Positions 1 through 11,009 of a stretch of DNA of 64,000 nucleotides are shown here, piece after piece. The notes below the pieces were generated by a model. That model saw only the letters and a list, made by a program, of their open reading frames with translations, did not search any database and was not told where the DNA came from. Both the position numbers and the translations under genes were made by a program. Location of the stretch: the NCBI GenBank assembly GCA_028023455.1, contig JAQFVV010012416.1:2659767-2723766 (forward strand). The letters run 5' to 3'. This stretch comes from Epiperipatus broadwayi (Eukaryota > Onychophora > Udeonychophora > Euonychophora > Peripatidae). Numbering within the stretch: the stretch's first letter is position 1; each line of letters begins with the position of its first letter.

Positions 1-76
1 AAATTATATTTCTCTTTAAAAGAAAATAAGTATGTTGAATATATATATATTGTTTTATACATGGTATCTTGATATT

Positions 77-420
77 GTTCCTACTATGATATATTACTCT
101 GATAATATTTTTGTCTGGTAATATATATTCAAGTTTCCATTTATGATGTCATGGCAACAAAGAATCCTGACATGACTAATCCATATCAAATAAACTGATT
201 CTTTCCTTTCCATTTTAGAAGATATTAAATGATTCACTCCACCAGTGGTTCCTGCTATGATATATGATAACGTTTTTGTCTGGTAATATGTATTCAAAGT
301 TTCCATTTGTGATGTCATGGCAATCAAGAATCCTGACATGACTAATCCATGTCAAATAAACTGACTCTTTCCTTTCTATTTTAGAAAATATTAAATGATT
401 CATTCACTCCACCACAGTGG
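77..420. repeat. two-copy tandem duplication, about 170 bp
   Basis: Two consecutive units, each starting with a form of GTTCCTRCTATGATATAT, are similar throughout. Both contain TTGTCTGGTAATAT, a TTCCATTTRTGATGTCATGG block and a TTAAATGATTCA block. The offset is 165-171 bp depending on the anchor, so small indels separate the units. A third partial start (GTTCTTCC) follows near 420. Reading frames on the minus strand here are by-products of the repeat, and no gene is visible. Confidence 0.75.
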
Positions 421-639
421 TTCTTCCTTCTTCCCACAATATAATACACCTCTCACATCATTTGTAAGTAAAATGGTTTTATATTTAAAAATATATTTAC
501 TTTATATATTTGTGTTTGTTTTTTTTTGGTAAAACTTTGTGTGCGTGTTTTTAAATATAATGTTAAACTTCCAGCAAAGGTAATGGCATTATTTGTAAAT
601 ATTTTTTTTATATTTCAAAATACAGTGGTAAAAGTTGCT

Positions 640-765
640 ACATTTGTCAGTTTTTTTAAAATAAGATAATTAAAATATAAGGTTAAACTTACATTTGTCG
701 TTTTTTTTAAATAAGATAATTAAAATATAAGGTTAAACTTACAGTTCGCCATTTTTTAGATAAAA
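640..765. repeat. 51-bp tandem repeat
   Basis: CATTTGTC, a T-run, ATAAGATAATTAAAATATAA and GGTTAAACTTACA recur about 51 bp apart, giving roughly 2.3 units. The surrounding 420-1130 sequence is T-rich with no convincing coding frame. Confidence 0.65.
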
Positions 766-1136
766 ATCCAACTTTATCTTACAGTTCACCATTTGATTGT
801 CTTTTTTTTTTTTTAGGTTAGAAAAAATAATGGAAATCTAAAACTTTGTTTCAACTCGTCATTTAAAAATGTTTCATGTTTCTTTTTCATATTTTTTTCC
901 TTTTTCCCATAGTGAATAGATCTCTCTACCAATGGAAAATACATGTTTTTTTTTAGATTTGAATATGATGATGCAAGGCACAGTAATATGCCAGGAAGGG
1001 GAAGGATGATTTCGACGACATTTAGTGTTATAATAAAAAGATACAATTCAAATATCATATCTTTTTTTCCTTTTTCCATAATGAATATATGTCTCCATTG
1101 GTTTTTTTTAGATTTAAACTTTCATATTACACATGC

Positions 1137-1290
1137 TATGACATATTACTACAGGTAATATATGATTTTATGTTTGCGATGTGTTTAAAATAATGCCTCC
1201 AAATTTTTTCAATTGAATTTATCCACGCATTCCCTGGAGGCATCATTTTAAACATATAAACTTAGAGTAATATGTCATGGCAGTAATACA
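1137..1290. repeat. short foldback (hairpin) repeat
   Basis: The left arm (CTATGACATATTACT ... TTTAAAATAATGCCTCC) pairs imperfectly with the right arm (GGAGGCATCATTTTAAA ... AGTAATATGTCATGG) around a short centre. The arms are about 60 nt. CCTGCTATGATATATTAC-like sequence is also found in the 77-420 duplication, so the two may share an origin. It resembles a small MITE-like foldback, but no transposase is nearby and no target duplication was established. Confidence 0.55.
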
Positions 1291-1482
1291 TCATAGCAGG
1301 AATGACATCAAAGTTATAATTATAACTCAGATTATATGCAACAGAAATGGAATAAACTGTAACTTCCAATGAGATAAATAAAACAGGCAAAACTCACTAT
1401 ATGTATTGCGACACACAGCAAGCTAGAGTAATCAATGAATGCTAGAAGGCTTGTGTATAAAATCCCTATCTAGTGCCTACTC

Positions 1483-1541
1483 ATCCAATATCCCCAGACT
1501 AGTTTCTGGCTTGTGGCTTTCGTTGGTGAGGAGCTTTGGAT
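1483..1541 (-). ncRNA. hammerhead ribozyme relic, family B copy 1, left arm
   Basis: On the minus strand the order is ATCCAA, CTCCTCA, a mutated core (CCAACGA for CUGANGA), the stem II region, GAAA, the palindrome ACTAGT, C17, TGGGGA and TTGGAT. The stem I strands still pair. The core carries substitutions that should abolish catalysis, so this is a decayed copy. Confidence 0.55.
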
Positions 1542-1842
1542 CTGAGAGCACTGCACCTAGATCTTAGGATCTAATGCAACCCTCCAGCAGCCACCTTTTA
1601 TCTCCACTTAACTACAAAACTATGAGTCTTAAACTGAAAACACTTTAAGGTTTTCAATTCAAGCCCATTAGCTTATATAGTCATATGGGTCTGAACTCAG
1701 TTCAGCACCCATTCATTTTGGTGTCTTTGGTTCTTTAATAACCATAGCCACCACTATCCTATTATTTTGTAGTTAAGTGGAGATAAAATGTGGCGGCTGG
1801 AGGGTTGCATTAGATTCTAAGATCTGGGTGCAGTGCTCTCAG

Positions 1843-1901
1843 ATCCAAGGCTTCTCACTGACAAAGGCCACAAGCCAGAAACTAGTCTGGGGATATTGGA
1901 T
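1843..1901 (+). ncRNA. hammerhead ribozyme relic, family B copy 1, right arm
   Basis: Same layout as the intact family B motif. ATCCAA (1843-1848) pairs with TTGGAT (1896-1901). GAAA, ACTAGT and C17 are intact. The core reads CTGACAA, so the catalytic G8 position is A. It is likely inactive. Confidence 0.6.
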
Positions 1902-2027
1902 GAGTAGGCACTAGATAGGTATTTTATGCACAAGGCTACTCTAACTTGCAGTGTGAGTTTTGCCTATTTTATAACAGTTATACACAAGCATAAGAAATGG
2001 TGGTCATGTGATGTTTATTGAGATAAA

Positions 2028-3175
2028 TAAACTATTAAGAGACAGAGTGATTAAGATCAGTGCCCTTTAAGTATTTATGCTTAGTTTACTTACACACTTT
2101 TAAATGAGGTAGTGAAGTCAATATATTGGTTATATATATGTATCGAATAAATGATATACAATAATTATATAAATATTCAGAAAATGAAAGCAGAGCTTTA
2201 GTATTAACAACCCCAGAATATGAAATAAAAACTCACTTTAGTATAAGTAAATAATAAATAATATATGTCATCTTCATATAAATCAAATTGTGGTAATTAG
2301 ACAACAGGTTACTATCATCAAATAATATTACTTGATCTGTATTAGTAGTAATTTATAATTGCCTAACATATATTCTTACATTTCAAATATGGACATCATA
2401 AAATAATAAAGCCTCTTACATCATTAATTAAAAGGCATCATTATTTTATGTTGAATGTTAAACAGGTGATGTATTAATAAGTTTTATTAAGGAACCATAA
2501 AAAGCAACATAAAATGAGTTTGATGATGATGATCCAACGGTTTATCATTTTGCTATGAATTCTTTGACGTCATAAAATATGCTTTACAATAGTTCGCTTG
2601 ATAAAAATTTATTTTCCAAACAATTATTTAAATTTAAAAATAAATAATAAATGTCTTTATGTAAAAATTAATTATAAATGTAAGTCGAAACTAAGAGATC
2701 TTATGAAACAGAATTTTTTTTTATATATATTCCTCTGTTGGTTAAAGTAGTCTTTATTTATTTACAAGCTCTAAATAATTTGAGATCACTTAGTAACTTT
2801 TCTATTTTAATTTAAATATAATTGTTTTTTTGAAACAAATTTATTATGAAACTTTGATTTCTTTGTGTTTGTGCCATAATAAATGACATAAACAAAAGAA
2901 TAGAGACTGCATAAAAAAAAAAAAAAAAAGCAAAGAAAGTAAAAAAGTTCATAAAAAGACTTTATCTAAGTAACAGGCAACGGTAATAACGCTAAAACAA
3001 TTACAGTATATGAGAGGAAGACAACCTAACGTATTTTCCATTGAAGTTATAAAGCCGTGCTATCTAATTTTCATATCAGATGACACCGGGTTCTTTACTT
3101 TTTAATACTCTTTCAGTTAAATAAAATGTTTTATAAAAATAATAAGCCATTATTATTATTTTTTATTATATCAAA
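2028..3175. other. AT-rich non-coding stretch
   Basis: No coding frame, RNA gene or named repeat is visible. There is a small imperfect inverted pair around 2390-2460 (CATCATAAAATAAT / ATTATTTTATG) and an A-run near 2910-2930. Confidence 0.6.
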
Positions 3176-3240
3176 GGGTTGACCGGGAAGCGAACCCGAG
3201 CCGGCCAAAGCTGCTATGCTAACCGCTAGGCCACCAACGC
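3176..3240 (-). mobile_element. tRNA-Gly(UCC)-derived mini-SINE head, deleted copy
   Basis: The minus strand starts GCGTTGGTGGCCTAGCGGTT, which matches the acceptor strand and A box of animal tRNA-Gly(UCC). It continues into a GGGTTCGCTTCCCGG T arm and a CAACCC 3' end. The anticodon arm is shortened, so it cannot be a functional tRNA. The 3' flank TTTGATATAATAAAAAA resembles the TTTGACATAT plus A-run tail of the copies at 7.4 and 13.2 kb, which argues for a short retroposon rather than a host tRNA gene. Confidence 0.75.
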
Positions 3241-4160
3241 TTGATAAAAATGTGGCATTATTTATTGCACTTTTAAATATAAAAAGATTATAATAGAATA
3301 GATTATAAAGAAGTTTTGAAAATGTGGAAACAGACTTAAAGTTACTAAGAATGATTAAAATGCTTTATAATGATAATTTTTACAAATAATAACTGGAGAT
3401 TGGAGAATATAAAACCAGCAGATATTTAATGTGAAATTGAATTTAAATAGAGCTACTCACCTTTATGATTTTGTTTCAAAAGGCATTGGAAATTGAGATA
3501 GAAAAAAATAGATTAGGAACAGGCGAGATAAGCGTATTTGGAATTATAAGAATATATAATATAGTGATTCTTTGTTTTTGCAAATAAAGTGATATATTTG
3601 GAAACAATCTAGAAAATAGAGATTTACCATTAAAGATGTGTGGAAAAGTGGAAAAAGTTTGAAAATAAAATTCCTTGAAGTATAGTATTTAACGAGAAGA
3701 GTAAAACTGAAGAATAAAAAACGGAAAATATTGAGGCTCAAAAAAGGGGAGGGAATATATATATTTGGATACAGTGTTACACAAACAAAGATATATAATA
3801 ATTAAAAATTAAAACCAGAGAGAAACGGTAAGAAACTAGAATGGAATTGGTTAAACATCTGGCATATTTCTCAACTATGTACAATTATTTTGTAAAGAAT
3901 AATGACATCTGCTTTAATATTTGAAATGAAGCAATTAGTATTGCCAAGAATTTATATATATATATATATATAATACAAAAACAGATACTTTGGGTGGTGA
4001 ATTGTGACCAGCAAATGTGACTGTTCAAGAAAAAATGAGGTGAACTTTTTTCAGTAAAGTAAATTATAAATAAATTTAAGATGTTTAGAAAGTTACAATA
4101 TATTAAAGTATATTATTAAAAATAGTGTTGAATTGCTTTATGTGGAGAAGACAACAAATA
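3241..4160. other. AT-rich non-coding stretch with (TA)n
   Basis: No gene is seen. A short TA microsatellite lies at about 3953-3971. The minus-strand reading frame at 3544-3741 is low-complexity and has no recognisable domain. Confidence 0.55.
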
Positions 4161-4164
4161 TTGT

Positions 4165-4385
4165 GCAAGAAAGCTCATTTGGTTAGAGCAATGCCTTAAA
4201 ATTCTATATTTGAGACTCTAAAGGTGTAAGTTTGGTGCCTAGGATAATATTGTTACTGCTCAGTCCAGCAACATCTAAAGAAGATTGGAGAATAATATTA
4301 CTTGAAATGACATGTAATTACTAATCTGTGTTAACTATTGTTATTACTAACAAGTTATTGTATTTGAAAAGTTTAAAGTTTAAAA
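4165..4385 (+). mobile_element. family A tRNA-headed element, right half only
   Basis: It begins with an A-box-like TTTGGTTAGAGCA and has a weak B-box-like AAGTTTGGTGCC. A CAGCAACATCTAAAGAAGA block and GGAGAATAATATTACTTG follow. The tail (CTAATCTGTGTTAACTATTGTTATTACTAACA) matches the right arms of the palindromes at 18.85 and 63.1 kb. The inverted left half is absent here. Confidence 0.6.
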
Positions 4386-4569
4386 TTTTTAATGGATAAA
4401 CAATTTATTACCAGTATAAAATACAATAAGTTGCCATGATGAAAAAGAGCTGATAAGTAGGTTAACAAAAAGTAAAGTTCTGATAACTGAATATAAATAA
4501 AAAATAATTTGGAGATATATAAAAATAAATATTATATAGAATACAAAATATATATGATAGTTCTCAATG

Positions 4570-5250
4570 TAGCATATTGTAATCTGATACCAGAGCAGGA
4601 ACTTTAGACACTAGAGAAAGAAGTTTAAAATGGAATAATGATGGATTGTAAATGTTGTATATGAGATGAAGAGATTATTAAGCATCTATTTTTTGAATGT
4701 AGGATATTAAAAGAAGATCCAGATATAGTGTATAGAAAGTAGAAGACATGTAAAGATAATTAGAGTGCCAAAAGTAGAAACTGCAATTTTGTGGTTAGGT
4801 TTTTATAACAAAATTGGAGAATATGAGAATAAGATAGTGGAAATAACAAACTATCTTTTATTACAAGATGGGGATGGGGAAATGAACCAAAGTGTTAAAA
4901 TAATTGGGCAATAAAGAGAGAAAATGTTTAACTTGACATAATAGAATTTCCAGGCACATAGAATGCAAAAAAAAAGATAAGATTTTGGATTGTAGATGTA
5001 CTTTATGTGGATATAAAAGACTGTGTATTGAATACTTACTTTTGAAATGTAAAATGCTAATAAAAGATATAAATAAATTTTATGAAGACTGAAAACAAAT
5101 TGATGACAAAGAGAATGAAAAAGGTAGAGATTGTATACTTTTTTATTTAGATTTTTATAACAAAATTGAACAATATGAGGATATGATAGTGGGTCTGACA
5201 AAACAGCTTTTATTAAAATGGCAAAAGTGGAAAAAATAAATGAACCAAAG
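4570..5250 (+). pseudogene. two tandem decayed LINE 3' tails (zf-RVT type)
   Basis: Two consecutive degenerate copies of a LINE reverse-transcriptase C-terminus lie on the plus strand. The first (about 4570-4890) keeps a CKCC ... EEIIKHLFFEC zinc-finger-like signature behind a TLDTRER-like stretch. That stretch corresponds to SLATREYTCKW in the copy at 24.7 kb. The second (about 4930-5250) keeps CRCTLC ... CIEYLLLKCKML. Both then share TTTTTATAACAAAATTG, an AATATGAG block and ATGAACCAAAG. Stops and frame changes make both non-functional. The minus-strand frame at 4851-5312 is a shadow of these. Confidence 0.65.
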
Positions 5251-5254
5251 CTAA

Positions 5255-6130
5255 AAAAGTAATTGGATAACAAGGAAGAAGAAGAAGTAGATGAGTTTAC
5301 TGGAAAATGCAAGAAATTTTGGGAGAGAATTTAAAAAATCATTTTATATTACATCACTTTATAATAATTAACAGAATTAAATTTTAACCTAATTTATTTT
5401 AGATTAAACAAGTAGCATTATTTAGATAAAGTTGCAAGTTTATTTCCATGGCCTGAGTTTGAATCAGAACATTTAATTACCTAGATTCTAAGCCAACCTC
5501 TGATTTCTTTTTCATATAACTAACCAATGTCTAATCAATTCAATATTGAGAAGTAAATGAGTATCTAAAAAATGAAAAATCACTCAAACACTAAACATTC
5601 AACATGATCAAACCTGGAAAATAATTATTTTTTTAATACTATTTCTTTAAAAAAGGTTATTATAGGGATGTCTGTCTTACAGTGATCTATTTTGAATAAA
5701 GGTTGACTTTTCACAGAGGATAAATCATATGTAAATACCCCAAGCTTATCAACATGAGAAATCTTCAATCTGTTTTAAAGACAATTTCTATGAATAAAAG
5801 GTGGAAATCCTTTTTTTATTCTGATCTAAGAAAGAGTTGACACTTTGACTACATTACATTGAGATTTTTAAATTTAAAAAAGCTTAAATAATAGCCATGA
5901 ATTAGGAAAACATAATCTGTTTTGAAAGCAGATCAATAAACAATAATTTTTAATACTTCAAAATCTCACTAAACTTAATTATTATTTAGATAACAAACTT
6001 GATTTTATATAAAACAGATTAATGAGTCCTGGTGTTGATAAACTTGAAATATTATCATGTGATTTATATTTAAACTTAAAGGCAGTTTACTGTTTTAGTT
6101 TGAATATATTGGCATATATACTTAATAAAT
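5255..6130. other. AT-rich non-coding stretch
   Basis: No gene or recognisable repeat is seen beyond short A/T runs. Confidence 0.55.
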
Positions 6131-6139
6131 AAGAAAATA

Positions 6140-6420
6140 AATAAAACAGTATAATTATAGGAAATTTGAACCCAGACTTTCAAGCTTCCTTCAGCTATCC
6201 AATCTATCTCATACAACCAATACACATAACCACACACATGTGAAAAAGATAAATAATCTGCAATATATGTATTTCATGCTGAACCAGCACTCATCAGTTG
6301 GTTCAGATCATCATCATCTCCCATACATGTGCTTGGTTATGTGTATTGGTTGTTTGAGATAGATATGATAGCTGAAGGAAGCTTGAATGTCTGGAATCAA
6401 ATCCCCTATAATTACATCTA
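6140..6420 (-). mobile_element. family C hammerhead element, palindromic copy
   Basis: The two ends are inverted copies. GGAAATTTGAACCCAGACTT, then AAGCTTCCTTCAGCTAT, is mirrored by ATAGCTGAAGGAAGCTTGAA and TGGAATCAAATCCCC. ATACACATAACCA is mirrored by GGTTATGTGTAT. The hammerhead lies in the centre. The outer GAATCAAATCCCC resembles a pol III B box. There is no protein-coding capacity. Related copies lie at 13.5, 16.6 and 25.9 kb. Confidence 0.75.
6249..6313 (-). ncRNA. type I hammerhead ribozyme, family C
   Basis: Reading the minus strand: stem I strand GATGATC + TGA + ACCAA, core CTGATGA, then stem II. Stem II is GTGCT / AGCAT around a GGTTC loop and is fully paired with one G-U. GAAA follows, then ATACATAT (nearly the family palindrome ATACGTAT), cleavage-site A17, TTGCA and GATTATT. 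One mismatch lies in the inner stem I. All core nucleotides needed by the hammerhead consensus are present. Activity is not tested. Confidence 0.75.
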
Positions 6421-6429
6421 AACTTCAGG

Positions 6430-7145
6430 TATATAAAGTATACCTGTATTTAAATAAAAATATATTGTAGTAAATAAATTAATATATTTAAATAAAGTGA
6501 ATAGTTTTCTTTTTGTCTATCACAGTTTGTTATCAATTTTAGCTACAAAAGAATAACTTAAAAAAAAAAAATTCATTATGAAAATAACGATAGGGTAATC
6601 TACCACCAAGAAAGATCACATAAAATATTTGGTGATTCTATACTGCTCCATGTTCTTTTGGAAAGAAATTTACAAAAATATATAAGTATAAAAATATTTG
6701 GCAAAAATAAAAGAGTAAATGATAATTTAAAGATAAGTGATTTTAAATATTTCAGAGGTAGTTAAAATAGTAATCCTGTAGAATAAGGATGTTTAACATC
6801 CACATGATATGAAAACTAGTTTTTGATATTAACTGCCTCTATTTTTAGTAGGAATTTTTGTTCAGTGTAGTGGCAATCTCAAACTAAAATTACATAAGTA
6901 AAAAATAATCAGATCAGACAATTAAATGGGACTATTGTCTCAACCTGCTATTAGTGTGTGTTAATGTCACATGAACTCCCATGATTAAATATATAATTAT
7001 TGTTCTAGAAGTATGTGTTAAAATAATACAGTAATTGTTCAGTCAATCACAACTGACAGATTACTCATTGCAAATATAAGGTAATCTAAAAATTATTATT
7101 ATTTTTTAAGATTATTAATAAATAAATAAAGGCTAATAGCTTTAA
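6430..7145. other. AT-rich non-coding stretch
   Basis: No gene or named repeat is seen. Confidence 0.55.
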
Positions 7146-7148
7146 TAC

Positions 7149-7257
7149 TTGGAAGTTCACAAGAAGCTTCAGTACCAGGAATACTAGTGCCGGAATCGAC
7201 CCTGAGACCTCCCGATCCCATGTTGGATGTTCTATTGCTGCACCAAACTGTGCAGGA
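7149..7257 (-). mobile_element. family E tRNA-like SINE
   Basis: On the minus strand the head reads CAGTTTGGTGCAGCAATAGA (A-box-like), then GGGATCGGGAGG and the B-box-like GGGTCGATTCCGGC. A body ending CTTCTTGTGAACTTCCAAG follows. The same head and a matching body end occur in the minus-strand copy at 19.44-19.60 kb. No cloverleaf with a clear anticodon arm could be drawn, so this is a tRNA-derived retroposon rather than a tRNA gene. Confidence 0.6.
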
Positions 7258-7348
7258 GAGATCATTGATTTCTTAATATATTAAAATTATATATATATAT
7301 TTAAAAAGTTAACATAAAATGCAAATTGTTTTTTTCTTATATGTCAAA

Positions 7349-7420
7349 TGCATTGACTGGGAAGCGAGCTGGGACCAGCTGCTTGGACGGCAGCTATGCT
7401 AACCACTAGGCCACCAATGC
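7349..7420 (-). mobile_element. tRNA-Gly(UCC)-derived mini-SINE
   Basis: 72 nt on the minus strand with the tRNA-Gly(UCC) outline: acceptor GCATTGG / CAATGC, A box TGGCCTAGTGGTTA, and anticodon arm CTGC-CGTCCAA-GCAG with UCC in the anticodon position. Position 33 is G instead of the invariant U, and the B box is mutated (AGCTCGCTTCC), so it is not a functional tRNA. It is flanked by TGTCAA on the 5' side and ATTTGACATA plus an A-rich run on the 3' side, as in the 13.2 kb copy. Confidence 0.75.
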
Positions 7421-7429
7421 TTGACAGAA

Positions 7430-8436
7430 ATAAAATGAAAATTGTTTAAAACTATTGTTAGTAACATATCAATATATTTTTAACTATTTTGATTTGTCAA
7501 AATGTATTAATTCAGAATCTTTATTAGCAACCAGAGTTATTTGTAATCGTAAAGGATTCTTCCAATTTGAAAAAAAAAACAATGGTAGAAAGACTATTAT
7601 AATACATTAAAGGTAAATTTAATAATGATGCTACTACAAATACATCTACATATATCACATCCTGGGCCTTTAGGCTATTTATCTGACATCTTGTGCCACT
7701 TCTATGAATTATTTTAGCAATTATGATATCCATTTTTGAAGTACTTTAACATTTTTCCTCATTATAGTTCTTAACTGCATTTAGTTCTTATACATATAGT
7801 CCCAAGGGAAGATGTCAATGTTATGCTTCTTTAGATAATCTTGGAGATGATCTTCATAATACATACAGAATCTGCTTCTCCCATAAAATTCATGCTCAAG
7901 TTAATCATATAAATATTTTTTTTTAAAAAAATGGTTCACATTCATTTTTCTCTTATGCCCAATCTAATGAAGATGGAATTTAACAAGTGCAGTAGATTTT
8001 ATAGACTCTTACTCAGAAAACTGAAGAATATACTAAAAACTCTTGTGATGACTCCACTGAATTTTAAAATCTTACAAAGCAACCTTACATAAGAGATTTC
8101 TAACTCTTGTATTACATTAATATGGAATTTTGATTTTACTTTTGTATAATAAATTGAAAAAAAAAGATTTATAGACACTTAATTCAACTGCCATACTTAT
8201 ATCATTCAGATGAAATATTCTATTTTATAGCTTGTTAAAACATTACAACCTGTGATGTACTTCAATAACCACCATTTTTCTATTATTCAAATTATTAGGA
8301 ACATTTAATAAAAGATCTTTGGAAATGGAAGAAATAGTATGATCATTATCATGTCATAAATCTAGAAGTCATGAAAATAAAGTTTTTTTTTAATTTTAGT
8401 TGGTTTAAATTAGATTAAACAAAGTTGTTTTCAAAA
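7430..8436. other. AT-rich non-coding stretch
   Basis: No gene is recognised. The minus-strand frame at 7524-7733 has no domain signal. Confidence 0.55.
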
Positions 8437-8437
8437 T

Positions 8438-8441
8438 GTTA

Positions 8442-8494
<53 letters not shown>

Positions 8495-8501
8495 AACATA
8501 T

Positions 8502-8537
<36 letters not shown>
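8438..8537. repeat. (AT)n microsatellite, interrupted
   Basis: Two long AT tracts are separated by TGTTAACATATTGATATA. The left tract is bounded by GTTAACATAC and GTTAACATA, so the whole block is self-complementary and could extrude as a cruciform. Confidence 0.9.
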
Positions 8538-8538
<1 letters not shown>

Positions 8539-8646
8539 TGATGAATCATAACTTTTTTAGGAATGGAAGCATACTTTTTTTTTTTTATAATGTTTTTATT
8601 TCATTTGCCACAACAATTTTTACATAATATCACATAATATATATAT

Positions 8647-10210
8647 TGTAACAAACGGGGTTCGAATACAAGCGTATGTAATATATTACTAATTGCGAGT
8701 GTTAATGTTGAGCGACTATATACGAAAAGAGATATATGTAAATAGTCATTCGAACCCTGTTACAAAGAGTGTGAATGTTAGGTGGGTATGCTTATATAAA
8801 TATATTTGTATATGTGAGTATAAAATGTGTGTATGTATTAATGGTGATGGTTACAAGCAATTATATATGGAGCTGTATAAGTTGTAATTGATTATTCGTA
8901 TATATTTTATCCGTTAAAATTTTTCTTTAAGTCTGGTTAATAATATTGTCGGTAACACGTGTTTTCTTTTGCTAATTAATCTTTTGAACACATGAAGATA
9001 GAAATAGAAATAAATCAGTTGTTGTAGGCGGTTTAGTAATAACTGGCGTCAAGAAGTCCGAAAACGGGTCAGGTGGGTATCTTTGGAAAACAATAGAAGA
9101 ACGGGACAGTGGCGTAGGGATATTGGAAGAAAATTTTACAAAGTTAAAGAGTGAAAACAAAAGAACTTTTTTGTGGGCTCGAGAGTGGAAAAAAGGAAAA
9201 GAAAAAAAAACGCGGCTTGGACTACGGAGTGTGTGGACGTATAAAATTTTCTTAAGAAGTTTATTAATATTTCTCACCCAAAATGTCGGGGTAATTCAAT
9301 AGCGCTAGTTTCATTAACCGATCCAGTGGACAGTTGTCATGGAACCCATCTGAAGTGGACCTACGAACTTCGCTATACAAAAGAGTTCTTGTTCATCAAG
9401 TGTAATGGCGACAAAAGATCTATGAAATGGGACCCTTTCATAAAGTGAGTGAATCATCTACTCCACCTCCAGAATAAGCTATTCGATATACCATATTGGA
9501 AATACTTGCCATCCGTTATATCAACCAGACCAGTATTCGTGGAGAATTATAAATGCGGACTTGTCTTTGACCGTGTGAACGGTCGACGGTACTTAAGGTA
9601 ATTGACGTTTACGCTAAATATATGTTCAATGAATGCGTCTTGGTAAAGAACTAGTGTTACCTCAATATTAATTACTATAATAAATCTCTTTTAAATTAAA
9701 TAAAATAACAACTTTAAATAAACAGCTCTGATGTATAATTGCACTATTTTGATGTGTATATGAATTATATATGTGTGTATCAGGGTAAATGGGCTGTGCG
9801 CTTGAATATTGATATATTTATATGCGTGGATAAATGAGATTTTATCGGTATTAAGTATGGTAATAAATAGAGTGAATTGTATGATAACATTCGGGTTGGG
9901 TTATTAGATTTATAACGGATAAATTATCGGACAGAATAGATAGACACATAAGACTTAGTTGGGTAGTGTTTGGCTTTGTTCTCTAGTTAGACTATAGTCC
10001 CCAAACCCTGAGATTGAGCTGGTCCGGATGCGCTATCATAAATAGAGGTATATATATATATACCCGAACCCTTATTTACGTTTTCGATGAGATAATTCTT
10101 ATCCATGTGTAAGATTGGTGTGTGAGATGGAATCAGACCATGCTCACAAATATCCTCACTCGAAGCTACGGGTAGAAGCGTACAATGGCGATATAAAATA
10201 AAACAGGTAG
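8647..10210 (+). mobile_element. LTR-retroelement-like 5' remnant or unassigned low-AT patch
   Basis: This patch is visibly richer in G/C and CpG than its surroundings. It opens with TGTAACAAACGGGGTTCGAA, an LTR-like TG start. That sequence is partly mirrored by ATTCGAACCCTGTTAC at about 8748-8763. At 9044 TGGCGTCAAGAAGTCCG looks like a tRNA primer-binding site, so 8647 to about 9030 may be an LTR. Downstream, about 68 codons (about 9245-9448) stay open with two potential splice-donor-like sites (AAA|GTGAGTG at 9448, AAG|GTAATT at 9600). I recognise no protein family. A second CpG-containing block (9900-10190) includes a TATAAATAGA-like AT box. No matching second LTR is in the window. Confidence 0.35.
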
Positions 10211-10280
10211 TATTATAATATATATATTACACACATCTAAAAAAATCTGAAACTCTCTTATTTGTAAATCAGAGAATATA

Positions 10281-11005
10281 TTATCAATATATTTTTACCT
10301 TCCAAATCCTGTTAACATTCTTAAAAGTTTTAACTATAAATTAGATCTTAGCATTGTTTGAATTTCTTATAATCAATGAGAATGTGTGAATGAGTTAGTA
10401 GAGTTCATTCCCAATCCCACGTATATAAATACAATTCAACTGTTGGTTAAAAAAATTGAAAGTCAACAGTAATTCCATTCAAAAAAATAATGAATTTGAA
10501 TTGCTGATTCTAATCAGATTGTGATTAGTTTATAAATATAGATAGTACATTATCAATATATTTTTATCTTCCAAATCCTTTTAATATTCTTAAAAGGTTT
10601 AACTGTAAATTAGACCTTAGCATTGTTTGAATTTCTTATAATCAATGAGAATGTGAGAATGAGTTAGTAGAGTTCATTCCCAATCCCACGTATATAAATA
10701 CAATTCAACTGTTGGTTAAAAAAATTGAAAGTCAACAGTAATTCCATTCAAAAAAATAATGAATTTGAATTGCTGATTCTAATCAGATTGTGATTAGTTT
10801 ATAAATATAGATAGTACATTATCAATATATTTTTATCTTCCAAATCCTTTTAACATTCTTAAAAGGTTTAACTGTAAATTAGACCTTAGCATTGTTTGAA
10901 TTTCTTATAATCAATGAGAATGTGAGAATGAGTTAGTTGAGCTCATTCCCAAACCCTATGTATATAAAAACAATTTGATTGTTGGTAAAAAAAAGTTGAA
11001 AGTGA
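10281..11005. repeat. 269-bp tandem repeat, about 2.7 units
   Basis: Units start at TTATCAATATATTTTTA (10281, 10550, 10819), an exact 269-bp period twice. Each contains CCTTAGCATTGTTTGAATTT or a close form, CAATGAGAATGTG and CAATTCAACTGTTGG. The third unit is truncated and more diverged. The first junctions are nearly identical, which implies recent unequal duplication. No coding frame is present. Confidence 0.9.
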
Positions 11006-11009
11006 ATTT

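Larger units (their letters stand above)
1379..2027. mobile_element. palindromic family B element, copy 1 (hammerhead relics)
   Basis: Two inverted arms (about 1383-1610 and 1765-2025) surround a non-repeated centre. The outer ends read AAACAGGCAAAACTC on the left and GAGTTTTGCCTATTTTATAA on the right. The right end continues with ACAAGCATAAGAAATGGTGG, a block also found at the ends of other copies. Each arm holds the block AGTGCCTACTCATCCAATAT ... AGACTAGTTTCTGGCTTGTGG or its complement, which is the ribozyme segment annotated separately. No open reading frame of size is present. Copies at 18.46, 21.90, 22.52 and 59.19 kb define the family. Confidence 0.85.

Noticed and set aside
4851-5312. 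153-codon minus-strand frame
   Set aside because: Shadow of the decayed LINE tails on the plus strand.
8972-9277. 101-codon minus-strand frame
   Set aside because: Complement of a purine-rich leader. No domain, composition explained by the plus strand.
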